Source of the DNA: CAZJLP01 sp964546955
Lineage (GTDB): Bacteria > Verrucomicrobiota > Verrucomicrobiia > Opitutales > Opitutaceae
NCBI GenBank assembly: GCA_964546955.1
Contig: CAZJLP010000075.1
Location: 1-22,182 of the forward strand
DNA length: 22,182 nt
Direction: 5' to 3'
Made by a program: the position numbers and the translations under genes. Shown here piece after piece: positions 15,327 to 22,182 of the stretch. The number at the start of each line of letters is the position of its first letter. The first letter of the stretch is position 1. Under the pieces are notes generated by a model that saw only the letters and a program-made list of their open reading frames with translations, was not told the origin of the DNA and made no database searches.

Positions 15327-16085
15327 TCAAGCGCGGGCAAATTGCCACCATTTTTTGCGGGGCCCCGGTGCCGGTTCCTGGGCGACATCCGCCGCGCGGC
15401 GGTCATTTTGAAAAAACTGACGGTAATAGTCCTTTGACTGCCAGTCTCCCATGGCCAAGCGCAAGGCGACGATGCTGGCCGCGGTTTGATCGTAGCGGTG
15501 CCCCTTGACTCGCGGATCGGTCGAAGCCGTGGCAGGGAAACCGCGGAGGCCACTCCAGCGGGGTCCCGGAAAGGTGATGCCGTCGACGGCGAGTTTTTTC
15601 CACTCACGAAGAAATTCCCGTGCGACCTCGGTTTTGAAGTTGAGTCCAATCACGCTCGCCCAACACGAGGGAATCACGAACGAGGCTTCGCGCGTGATGC
15701 CGAGCGTATCGAGCGCCGCATCCTTGCAGAATTCACCCACCGAGTGGTCTTCACGAAAAAGCAGGTAACCGTTTTTTTCGATCTCCGCAAAGACGGGATC
15801 GAGCGACGCCGTGACCGTCGTCGTGGCGTCGACCCACAAAACGAGTTCGTAGCCCTGCTGAAGCATTTCCTCGAAGCAAAACGGCTTGAACGCACAGGGA
15901 CTCTCGGCATGCGGCGGGCAGCCGGGCGGGTAATTGTCCGTCCAGGACCGAAACGCTCCGTCAAAGCCGACGGCGTCGAGCGAAGCTCGCAGTGCGTCAA
16001 TGCAGCCCCTGAAATCACGCTTTCGCTGAGGGTGATCCTTTGGCTGGGTGTCAGCAATTCCCAGCGTGATGATGCATTTTTTCAA
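15327..16085 (-). CDS. GT-A-like glycosyltransferase, first gene of operon
   Basis: 252 residues. The start is TTG at 16085, preceded by AGGAGG (complement of 16092-16097) at a 6-base spacing, which decides the start. Visible elements: CIITLGIADTQ (first strand), PCAFKPFCFEEMLQQGYELV, then LWVDATTTV, where Asp corresponds to the metal or sugar-nucleotide site of GT-A enzymes. Further on come SVIGLNFKTEVAREFLREW and GHRYDQTAASIVALRL. The K-P-x-x and H-R-x-D-Q-x-x-x-S elements are shared by uncharacterised transferase-like proteins of polysaccharide clusters. The protein is soluble. It probably transfers one sugar of a surface glycan together with the GT-B partner downstream. Confidence 0.65.
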   Translation of the reverse strand: MKKCIITLGIADTQPKDHPQRKRDFRGCIDALRASLDAVGFDGAFRSWTDNYPPGCPPHAESPCAFKPFCFEEMLQQGYELVLWVDATTTVTASLDPVFAEIEKNGYLLFREDHSVGEFCKDAALDTLGITREASFVIPSCWASVIGLNFKTEVAREFLREWKKLAVDGITFPGPRWSGLRGFPATASTDPRVKGHRYDQTAASIVALRLAMGDWQSKDYYRQFFQNDRRAADVAQEPAPGPRKKWWQFARA

Positions 16086-16456
16086 CAGCGCCCTCCTGAA
16101 TGGTTGATGCCTGGGTATAAAAGGAAGGATTTGCTCCGCGCCCAGCTCACTCTCGCCCGCCTTTATCTGCCAGTCGCTCTCCCGGTGTCAAGGCGGGGCG
16201 AGGGCGCCGCTGCGCCACGAAAGCCCATGATTATACCCCTGAAAGCGCGACACGGATCCACGGCAAAGCGGGATCAATTTTAAAGCTGCACAAGAACGAC
16301 TCTAGGGAAATTCCCCATGCTCTGCACAACGTTTTTCCACCAGCTCTAAGTGCCTGCCATTCCGCTCCGCTTCCGTATTCCTTCCCTCGAATAGGTAGTC
16401 GGGCCGCTTGACCTCGCTAAAGGGGAGGGAAAAATCGCACCCCACGGAGGGAAACC
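16086..16456. other. divergent intergenic region
   Basis: Lies between the minus-strand glycosyltransferase operon and a plus-strand small gene, so it should hold promoters for both. TATAAAAG occurs at 16117-16124. No repeat family member or gene was recognised. Confidence 0.4.
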
Positions 16457-16519
16457 ATGGACAACGCCGAAAACTCGGCGGTGGTCGCCCTGCCGGGTTT
16501 TAGAAAGAAAATCCCATGA
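16446..16519 (+). promoter_or_regulatory. coupled upstream ORF (20 codons) with strong Shine-Dalgarno and hairpin
   Basis: GGAGGG (16447-16452 region) precedes ATG 16457 at about 5 bases. The ORF starts MDNAENSAVVALPGF and ends RKKIP, and its TGA (16517-16519) overlaps the ATG of the secreted-protein gene as ATGA. Inside it CGCCGA-AAAC-TCGGCG (about 16466-16481) forms a 6-bp hairpin. The downstream ATG has only a weak ribosome site (AGAAAG), so translation of that gene would depend on this ORF. Confidence 0.5.
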
Positions 16520-16812
16520 AAAATATCCCACGGCGCTTGGCGGCGCTCTTGTCTCTGATCGGTATCGCAAGCACAGCGCAGGCGGCGTTCTCGTTTTCGG
16601 CAGGCAGCGCAGGCGGAACACTCTATTGGATGTATGATCGTACTGAGTACGACGCCAACCACAACGTCATCGGCACGGGATATGGCGGTTCCGGCGATGC
16701 CGACATCGATCCTTATGGCTACATTTATGTGCCCGACCGAGGAGGCAACAATCCAGACGGTTCGTACTGGGTCGACGTCTCCGTGGAACAGGAGTTCTGG
16801 GACTGGTGCTGA
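16516..16812 (+). CDS. small secreted protein of unknown function
   Basis: 98 residues. The signal peptide is clear: MKNIPRRLAALLSLIGIASTAQA with cleavage after AQA. The mature part is rich in Gly, Tyr, Asp and aromatic residues (AGGTLYWMYDRTEYD, GYGGSGDADIDPYGYIYVPD) and ends SYWVDVSVEQEFWDWC, with a single Cys. No repeat or family is recognised. The style (short, secreted, Tyr/Gly rich) matches the broken genes at 13682-14180 and 18304-18815, although they do not align clearly. It is coupled to an upstream ORF. Confidence 0.65.
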   Translation: MKNIPRRLAALLSLIGIASTAQAAFSFSAGSAGGTLYWMYDRTEYDANHNVIGTGYGGSGDADIDPYGYIYVPDRGGNNPDGSYWVDVSVEQEFWDWC

Positions 16813-16833
16813 AATGTCCGCATGCGATTGAGC

Positions 16834-16860
16834 GAGCCTCCGGGAAAACCCTGGGGGCTC
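16834..16860 (+). terminator. possible terminator hairpin
   Basis: GAGCCTCCGGG-AAAA-CCCTGGGGGCTC forms an imperfect stem with outer GAGCC/GGCTC and inner GGG/CCC pairs, 21 bases after the stop codon. No T tract follows. Confidence 0.35.
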
Positions 16861-16888
16861 CGCCCGCCATTCTGACCGAGCGAAGACA

Positions 16889-17127
16889 GGACGCTAATTT
16901 TCGCTAATCGGAGGAAGGCCGAGCAAAGTAGAGAGACAAGTCGGTTCATCGATCCCTATTCCGACTCCGAACCATTACAGAAGGACACGAAGGTAACGAA
17001 GGGATATCAGCGGGCTTGGATCCACGGCATTCAACGCGATTTGCTGAGCGGTTCGATGGAGCCTGTGGTTCGGTCCGGCGGCCGAGGGAAAACAGGAATG
17101 CTAATCTTCGTTGATTGCCGCTAATCG
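16889..17127. repeat. dispersed intergenic repeats (CTAAT and CACGAAGGTA motifs)
   Basis: ACGCTAATTTTCGCTAATCG (from 16891) and GCTAATCTTCGTTGATTGCC (from 17100, continuing GCTAATCG) are related. ACACGAAGGTAACGAAGGGA (from 16985) has a second copy at 22046-22074 (CACGAAGGTAGCAAAG...TCAGCGGGG). Such short elements recur in verrucomicrobial intergenic DNA. No gene is seen in 16861-17266. Confidence 0.4.
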
Positions 17128-17266
17128 CTTTTACCGTTTCGCACGTTCGCCGTCCTTTCGCGCTCGAATCATCTTTCTCCGACTCGCGGGGGGTCACTGT
17201 GCACGCAGGGACCCAAGTGAAAAGGTGAGGCTGGGGGGGCAGCCTGCGCTCGAACGCATCTTTTTC

Positions 17267-17287
17267 CGACTTCGAATCCTTCGCGAG
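17267..17287 (+). repeat. dispersed repeat C, copy 2
   Basis: Identical over 21 bases to 14129-14149 (CTTCGAATCCTTCGCGAG core). It is followed by GCACC, as in the looser copy near 21939. Confidence 0.55.
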
Positions 17288-17415
17288 GCACCCGAGCTGA
17301 CGCGCTCAACCGATCGGATTAGCTCGAATTGCGATTCCAAAACACTCGGCTTCATTCGTTCGAGCAAGAGAGTCCGCGTCACTGGCGCGGAGATCATTCG
17401 ACCTTCCTTCGCGTC

Positions 17416-18033
17416 ATGAATCCTGAAGCTTCCACCGTTTACCGCATTGACGAAGCCGACGCGGATGCTGCGTTCGCGGTCATCGTGGCCGCGTTTGTCA
17501 CCGATCCCGCCGCCCGATGGTCCTGGCCCAGAGCAGATGCCTACCTCCGCAACATGCCGGTTCTCGCGCGGGCTTTCGGCGGGAAGTCTTTCGCGTTGGC
17601 CACCGCCTACGGAATCGGCCGCTTCGCCGGCGTGGCTCTGTGGCTGCCGCCAGGCGTGCCATCCGACGAAAAAGCGCTCGGCACGTTGATCGAACGCACG
17701 GCGCCTGCTTCTATTCAGCAGGACGTCGCGGTCGTGTTCGATAAGATGGCGAGGTTCCACCCGCACGAACCCCATTGGTATCTGCCCCTCATCGGCGTCG
17801 ACCCCGCGCGTCAGGGTCAGCGCCTGGGCGATAAACTGATGACCCACGCGTTGACTCGTTGCGACGCTGACCAGTTGCCCGCCTATTTGGAATCCAGCAA
17901 CCCGCTCAATCTTCCCTTCTATCGACGACACGGGTTCGAGGCACTGGGCGAAATTCAAGCCGGATCGTCGCCGACGATCGTCCCCATGTTGCGTAAACCC
18001 GCCCGCCGCGGCGAAGTTGTCGCAGCGGTTTGA
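17416..18033 (+). CDS. GNAT-family N-acetyltransferase
   Basis: 205 residues from ATG 17416; the frame is open upstream but not protein-like there. The N-terminal part (YRIDEADADAAFAVIVAAF) is the usual first strand and helix. Motif A is LIGVDPARQGQRLGDKLM, the acetyl-CoA pyrophosphate loop (Q-x-x-G/x-G type). Motif B is PAYLESSNPLNLPFYRRHGF, with the late Tyr and the FYRRHGFE strand end. GNAT enzymes move an acetyl group from acetyl-CoA to an amine. The substrate cannot be told: close relatives are called puromycin-acetyltransferase-like only by similarity. It is a single gene with no signal peptide. Confidence 0.85.
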   Translation: MNPEASTVYRIDEADADAAFAVIVAAFVTDPAARWSWPRADAYLRNMPVLARAFGGKSFALATAYGIGRFAGVALWLPPGVPSDEKALGTLIERTAPASIQQDVAVVFDKMARFHPHEPHWYLPLIGVDPARQGQRLGDKLMTHALTRCDADQLPAYLESSNPLNLPFYRRHGFEALGEIQAGSSPTIVPMLRKPARRGEVVAAV

Positions 18034-18278
18034 CTACGCTCGGGAGGGGCTCGTCGGACAGCGAACGTCGTACGTCGCGCAGATTATCTGCGGGGTTTGC
18101 CGGGTTTAACGGGATTGGGGGGCGTGGTTGGCGTGGGAGCCGGCAGGGGAGGCGCGCGCTTTCAAGGTCACCTGACCACGGAGACCCCGAAATTCGAGCA
18201 AAAATCCACAACCACGCACCGCGGTCACCCGGAACTGACGAGCCTTTTTCCGCGGTAAATGGCGAGAGGCTGGCGGGA

Positions 18279-18315
18279 AGGGGGCCAGGCCAACCCCTAC
18301 TTCTTACGTCTTGAT
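18279..18315 (+). repeat. REP-like dispersed repeat, weak copy B4
   Basis: GGGGCCAGGCCAACCCCTAC then TTCTTACGTCTTGATC, similar in order to B3. It overlaps the 3' end of the broken minus-strand gene. The 18034-18278 stretch before it holds nothing recognised. Confidence 0.3.
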
Positions 18316-18815
18316 CTGAGGCTTGTCGGGCACAGTGACCCGTGCGACCTCGACTACCAACTGATCGTCGCCCAGCTTCCATCCCAGGAAGGAACGCCTG
18401 GTGCACTTTCGGCGTAGGCGATAAAGGTGATGCTGCCCGTTCCAAGATCCACGTTGTATTGGGTCGCGGCGCCGTGCCGGCTCAACGATTGAGCGATCCA
18501 ACGTCCTTGGGCGGTCTTGTAGACCCCTGTGGCTTGCACGACCGAATGCGTCCAGGTCGATCACGTGCTGTAATCAAACGTTGAACCATACCAGGAATTG
18601 ATCCCGGCGTTGGCCGTGGTCCACGTTTGGGTGGTGCCATCGGATTCGCTGCCGCCTTCGGCGTAGACATAAATGTGGATTCCACTGGTCGCACCCAGCG
18701 TGTTCAGATCGATGGTTCCCGAGACGGCAGGACCGGGATAATAGAGGTAGCCCGCAAACGCGGTCGATGACGTGAGAAGTAAGGCGAGGGCGAGGATGTT
18801 TCGAAAAAGAGTCAT
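18304..18815 (-). pseudogene. broken gene for a secreted protein (in-frame TGA plus frameshift)
   Basis: The start at 18815 gives a clear signal peptide (MTLFRNILALALLLTSSTAFA) and YLYYPGPAVSGTIDLNTLG. The first part ends at TGA (18561-18563) after WYGSTFDYST. In the same frame the protein-like reading goes on (STWTHSVVQATGVYKTAQG, RWIAQSLSRHGAATQYNVDL, GSITFIAYAESAPGVP) to a TAG at 18354. Near 18385-18400 a shift of one base restores a better end, SFLGWKLGDDQLVVEVARVT to KPQIKT and TAA at 18304. Intact, it would be about 170 residues. If the TGA were TGG the reading would be whole up to the frameshift. Function unknown. Confidence 0.6.
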
Positions 18816-19298
18816 GTGAGTGAGGGTTGAGATTCGAAAAGCGATGCTAGCGAATTCCCGGACGTTCCCAAGGTCGCACGTTTACCTTTGAGCAGGGAGC
18901 GCAGCACCTTTCGCACGGGTAGGCGTTGGGCTGATGGTATCGGATTGGAAACCCCTGCTGCAGGCTGATGGTTCGCGCAGGCAATAGCACAAGGTGGAGC
19001 CTGTCGTCCCGGCAGGCTATTGACGTCTGGACTTGCCGGTGTTTGTCGCTGCTCGGATCTCAAACGGCCAGCTTGTTGCGCGGGTTCTCGATCCGTCTCC
19101 GACTTCGAACTGCCTCCACGCTCGAACTCACTTCGCAACCTTCGAACCCTTCGCGAGCCCTCAAAAAAAATCCCTTCACGATTAAAGGAAGAGCGCCGTT
19201 GTGGGACGGCCTGCGGGGCGGATGCTTTCGCGCTGCGCGAGGACTCTCCCCGTTGACGGCATGCGTCGTCGGTCCACGCCGACCCCGTTCCTGTACCC
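18816..19298. other. intergenic region with short repeats upstream of the large secreted gene
   Basis: Divergent promoters are expected here. It holds a hairpin AGCCTG-TCGTCCCGG-CAGGCT (18998-19018) and two loose copies of repeat C (19099-19110 and 19139-19157). No gene is seen; readings on both strands are Arg/Ser-rich and unlike proteins. Confidence 0.4.
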
Positions 19299-21785
19299 AT
19301 GAAACCTACCCTGTTCGCTCTGTGCGCTTCCGCGCTCGCGCTCACATCCTCGGTCCTGCCCGCGGCGCCCACCGATGGCTTTGTCGAGTACTTCGACACG
19401 TTCTACGTCCAGAAGCCCTACGACCTCAACATCTCCGACCGCTTCACGGCATCCAATGTCGGCGGTGTGCTCCAATACAACTGCACCATTCGCGCGGGCG
19501 ACAAAGCACATTACATCACTTCGGGCACTCAGCCGCGCACCGAAATGCGCTGGGAGACGAACTGGACGGTGACCGAACGGATGTGGGAGGCCGACGTCCT
19601 CGTCGATTCGGGCACGGACAACCAGACCTGTATCTTCCAGGTGAAGAGCAACAATGGCGGCGGCGAACCGATCTACATCACCGTCAACAATGGAAATCTG
19701 TACAATGTCTACGGCTCCACGCCGATCGAATCGAACATCATCGGCCGTTGGTTCCACATGATCTGCGCGTACAATCCCACCACGGGGCTGACGCGCGTCT
19801 GGATCAACGGTCGCCAAGTGGTGAACCGGACCGAGACGCATCCGCTGTCCACCGTCTATTACTTCAAGAACGGCGCGTATCACGTCGACAGCGTCTCGCG
19901 CACTCATTTCCGCAATGTCCGTTTCTGGTGCAGGGACCAGACCGGCCTCGTCCAGGCGCCTTCGTTCACGCCTCTCGACGGCACCTACACGAACGCGCAA
20001 CTGGTGGAAATCTGGTCGCCCACGCCGGGCGCCTCCATCCGCTACACGACCGACGGCAGTCGGCCGAGCACGACGAGCGGCACAGTTTACACGACTCCGA
20101 TTCCCGTGACCCGCGGTCAAACGATCACCGCGATCGCGTACAAGTCGGGCATGACCGCCAGCTCCGTCAACTCCTCCGTCTATGGCAGCATCCAGAGCAC
20201 CACGCCGCAGGTCGGATTTCCCGCGTTCAGTGTGACCACCGGTGCGTATGACGGACCCCAGACGATCACGATGAGCTCGGCGACGCCGGACGCCACGATT
20301 CGCTACACGACGGACGGAAGCGTTCCCACCGCCTCGCAGGGTACGATTTACACCGGTCCGATTACCGTCAGCAGCGACACGACCCTCCAGGCGATCGCCT
20401 ATCGCTCGGGCCAAGTAACCAGCAAGGTCCAGTATGCGTTTTACTTGATCAGGAACGGCGGCAACACCGTGCCGCCCCCCTCGTTCAGTCCGGCGCCAGG
20501 AACGTTCAGCTCCGCTGTGACGGTGACGTTGGGCTCCACCGTGACAGGCAGCACCATTCGTTATACGACGGATAGCAGCACGCCGACCCTGACCACGGGC
20601 ACCGTGTACACCGCTCCCTTTTCGGTGAGCACGACGACGACGATCAAGGCGATTACCGTGGCGAATGGGGTAGCGAGCCCCGTGGCGACCGGCATCTACA
20701 CGATTGCCCCGTCGACCGGAACCGCCTGGGAGGCCGAAAGCCTCACGCGCACCGCCAGCGGCGCGACCGCCAGCACCGATAGCGACGCGTCGGCCAGCGC
20801 TGGCGCACGCGTCACGCTCAATTCGGGAGCGGTCGGCAACTATGTGGAGTTCACGCTGCCCAATGTTCCCGCCGGGACCTACCGGGTGGACCTCCGATAT
20901 AAGACCAACGCGAATCGCGGCATCCTCAATCTCCGCATCAACGGCACGCAGGTCGGCGCGACGCTCGACCAGTATGCCTCGAGCTCGACGTATCCGACGA
21001 CCTCGTTTGGAACGGTTACGCTCGGCGCGGGAAATCATCTCCTGCGGCTGACCGTGACCGGCAAACGTTCCGCCTCGAGCAGCTACACGTTGTCCGCTGA
21101 CAGAATTATTCTCACGCCCGCCACGCCGACCACCGCCGCACCGACGGTCTCGCCCGCGGGAGGCAATTACCCCACACCGCAAGCCGTTGCGCTGAGCACG
21201 TCGACTCCGGGAGCGACCATCTACTACCAGATTGGCGGAGACACGACCTGGACTCCGTACACCGGACCCATCGCCGTAAGCGCGACGTCGACCATCCGAG
21301 CCTACGCGGCCGCACCCGGCATGGCGGATAGCGGGATCGCGGCGGCGACCTATTCCATCGGTACTCCGCCTCCAACATTGTCCTTCGAGGCTGAAACGCT
21401 CGCGCGCACCACGAGTGGCGCCTCCGCTTCCAACGATTCTGACGCGTCCGCTAGCGGGGGATCACGCGTGACCCTCAATTCGTCGGCGAACGGCAGTTGG
21501 TTCGAATTCACGCTGCCCAACATCCCCGCTGGCACGTACAGCCTGCGTCTAGCCTACAAGACGAACGGCAACCGCGGCCAAATGTCCACCCGCGTGGATG
21601 GTGCGCTGCTCGGAGGAACAATCGACCAATATGCCTCGAGCGCCAGCTATCCGACCGTCACTCTCGGCACGGTCACCTTCAGCACCTCGGGCAATCACCT
21701 CGTGCGCTTCCAGGTCACCGGCAAAAACTCGGCTTCATCGAGCTACACGCTCTCAGCTGATAAATTCACCCTCGTTCCGCAGTGA
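19299..21785 (+). CDS. large secreted protein: lyase-like jelly-roll, four chitobiase-C-like repeats, two CBM-like modules
   Basis: 828 residues. Signal peptide 1-22 (MKPTLFALCASALALTSSVL, PA). Residues 23-212 form a jelly-roll lyase-like domain with RTEMR (80-84), IFQVK (112-116) and YYFKNGAY (187-194), the R-x-E-x-R and Y-F-K-x-G-x-Y elements of alginate-lyase-type enzymes; the His seen in its two small relatives is Phe here. Three CHB_HEX_C-like repeats follow (about 217-297, 303-385, 391-470), each with IRYTTDxSxPT and a GTxYTxP strand. Next is a CBM6/35-like module (about 476-607), a fourth CHB_HEX_C-like repeat (about 611-688), and a second CBM-like module (about 694-827), clearly a duplicate of the first. 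It likely binds and perhaps cleaves an acidic polysaccharide outside the cell. Confidence 0.85.
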   Translation: MKPTLFALCASALALTSSVLPAAPTDGFVEYFDTFYVQKPYDLNISDRFTASNVGGVLQYNCTIRAGDKAHYITSGTQPRTEMRWETNWTVTERMWEADVLVDSGTDNQTCIFQVKSNNGGGEPIYITVNNGNLYNVYGSTPIESNIIGRWFHMICAYNPTTGLTRVWINGRQVVNRTETHPLSTVYYFKNGAYHVDSVSRTHFRNVRFWCRDQTGLVQAPSFTPLDGTYTNAQLVEIWSPTPGASIRYTTDGSRPSTTSGTVYTTPIPVTRGQTITAIAYKSGMTASSVNSSVYGSIQSTTPQVGFPAFSVTTGAYDGPQTITMSSATPDATIRYTTDGSVPTASQGTIYTGPITVSSDTTLQAIAYRSGQVTSKVQYAFYLIRNGGNTVPPPSFSPAPGTFSSAVTVTLGSTVTGSTIRYTTDSSTPTLTTGTVYTAPFSVSTTTTIKAITVANGVASPVATGIYTIAPSTGTAWEAESLTRTASGATASTDSDASASAGARVTLNSGAVGNYVEFTLPNVPAGTYRVDLRYKTNANRGILNLRINGTQVGATLDQYASSSTYPTTSFGTVTLGAGNHLLRLTVTGKRSASSSYTLSADRIILTPATPTTAAPTVSPAGGNYPTPQAVALSTSTPGATIYYQIGGDTTWTPYTGPIAVSATSTIRAYAAAPGMADSGIAAATYSIGTPPPTLSFEAETLARTTSGASASNDSDASASGGSRVTLNSSANGSWFEFTLPNIPAGTYSLRLAYKTNGNRGQMSTRVDGALLGGTIDQYASSASYPTVTLGTVTFSTSGNHLVRFQVTGKNSASSSYTLSADKFTLVPQ

Positions 21786-21806
21786 ACGACATCCGGTGAA
21801 CCTCGC

Positions 21807-21895
21807 CACCGTTTCGTTCGGCAATGATTGAACGAAACGGTGAAACGCTCGTTTCGCATCTGCGCTAGTTGCTCTCGCATGAGCAGCTAGCGTTT
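21807..21895 (+). terminator. double hairpin after the large secreted gene
   Basis: CACCGTTTCGTTC (21807-21819) pairs perfectly with GAACGAAACGGTG (21830-21842). GAAACG (21842-21847) can also pair with CGTTTC (21850-21855), giving a competing fold. CGCTAGTTGCTC (21863-21874) pairs with GAGCAGCTAGCG (21881-21892) with one T-G pair, followed by TTTCC. They start 22 bases after the stop codon. Confidence 0.55.
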
Positions 21896-22182
21896 CCATG
21901 CTCGAAGTCACCTGCGTGAACTTCGAGCCCGTCGCGAGGCACCTCGATCGCTTTGAAGGTGTGGATTTGCCGATTCAGGAACAGACGCCTCGGCTCGCCG
22001 TGGATGGTCTTGCTTCCGTTGAAACGGCGGACCGCCCTGCAGGCGCACGAAGGTAGCAAAGAGCCCTCAGCGGGGTAACCGGCGACCGTTCTGAAGGATT
22101 TGCTGCTACCCTTCAAACAAGGTCAAACAAGGGACAGGCTAAAAACAGCTGGACGGCTGGTTAGGGTTTGGTTTTGTCGGGA
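21896..22182. other. repeat-bearing gene-free end of window
   Basis: Holds a loose copy of repeat C (21921-21939), the second CACGAAGGTA copy (22046-22074) and a REP-head-like AAGGTCAAACAAGGGACAGG near 22117. No gene is supported. Confidence 0.4.

Noticed and set aside
18968..20251. 427-codon plus-strand ORF
   Set aside because: Out of frame with the secreted gene it overlaps; His/Arg-rich shadow.
19182..21182. 666-codon minus-strand ORF
   Set aside because: Antisense to the large secreted gene; Arg/Gly-rich and lacks any fold signature, while the + frame has clear modules.

Overview
The window looks like a piece of a Verrucomicrobiota chromosome, most likely from the Opitutaceae. This is inferred from gene content, not from a marker gene. 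The indicators are high GC, a PadR plus ADOP-type permease pair, secreted jelly-roll lyase-like proteins with carbohydrate-binding modules, fibronectin-III secreted proteins, and many short dispersed intergenic repeats. No rRNA, tRNA, CRISPR array or transposase gene was seen.

Layout. 1-1924 (+): the 3' end of an RHS-repeat polymorphic toxin gene, whose stop codon overlaps the start of a small zinc-ribbon gene, a probable immunity gene. 2084-2777: a gene-free block packed with perfect GC-rich hairpins, many with four-base loops, ending exactly where a REP-like repeat begins. 2917-5192 (+): a tightly packed set of genes. It has three uncertain small ORFs with ATGA overlaps and a G10 tract, then a protein resembling the EACC1 constant component of bacterial conflict systems, then a gluzincin-like HExxH protein whose C-terminus seems to be frameshifted. 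A bidirectional hairpin terminator closes this set. 5241-7838 (-): two paralogous secreted lyase-like jelly-roll proteins flank a secreted two-FN3 protein. 8209-11352 (+): twin palindromic operators, a PadR regulator and a 905-residue orphan ABC permease (ADOP). 11797-13351 (+): two membrane proteins of unknown function, embedded in repeats.

13682-14180 (-): remnant of a small secreted-type protein, directly after a GT-B glycosyltransferase. 14181-16085 (-): a two-gene glycosyltransferase operon with a well-supported TTG start. 16457-16812 (+): a 20-codon upstream ORF with a strong Shine-Dalgarno, coupled by ATGA to a small secreted protein. 17416-18033 (+): a GNAT acetyltransferase. 18304-18815 (-): a secreted-protein gene broken by an in-frame TGA and a frameshift. 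19299-21785 (+): a large secreted protein with a lyase-like N-terminal domain, four chitobiase-C-like repeats and two duplicated CBM-like modules, followed by strong hairpins.

Two parts are the best candidates for something new. One is the hairpin array behind the toxin/immunity pair. The other is the EACC1-like/gluzincin-like gene set with its overlapping small ORFs and poly-G tract. The lyase-like genes point to polysaccharide breakdown, and the two glycosyltransferases to surface glycan synthesis. The many decayed small secreted-protein genes and dispersed repeats mark this as a fast-changing accessory region.
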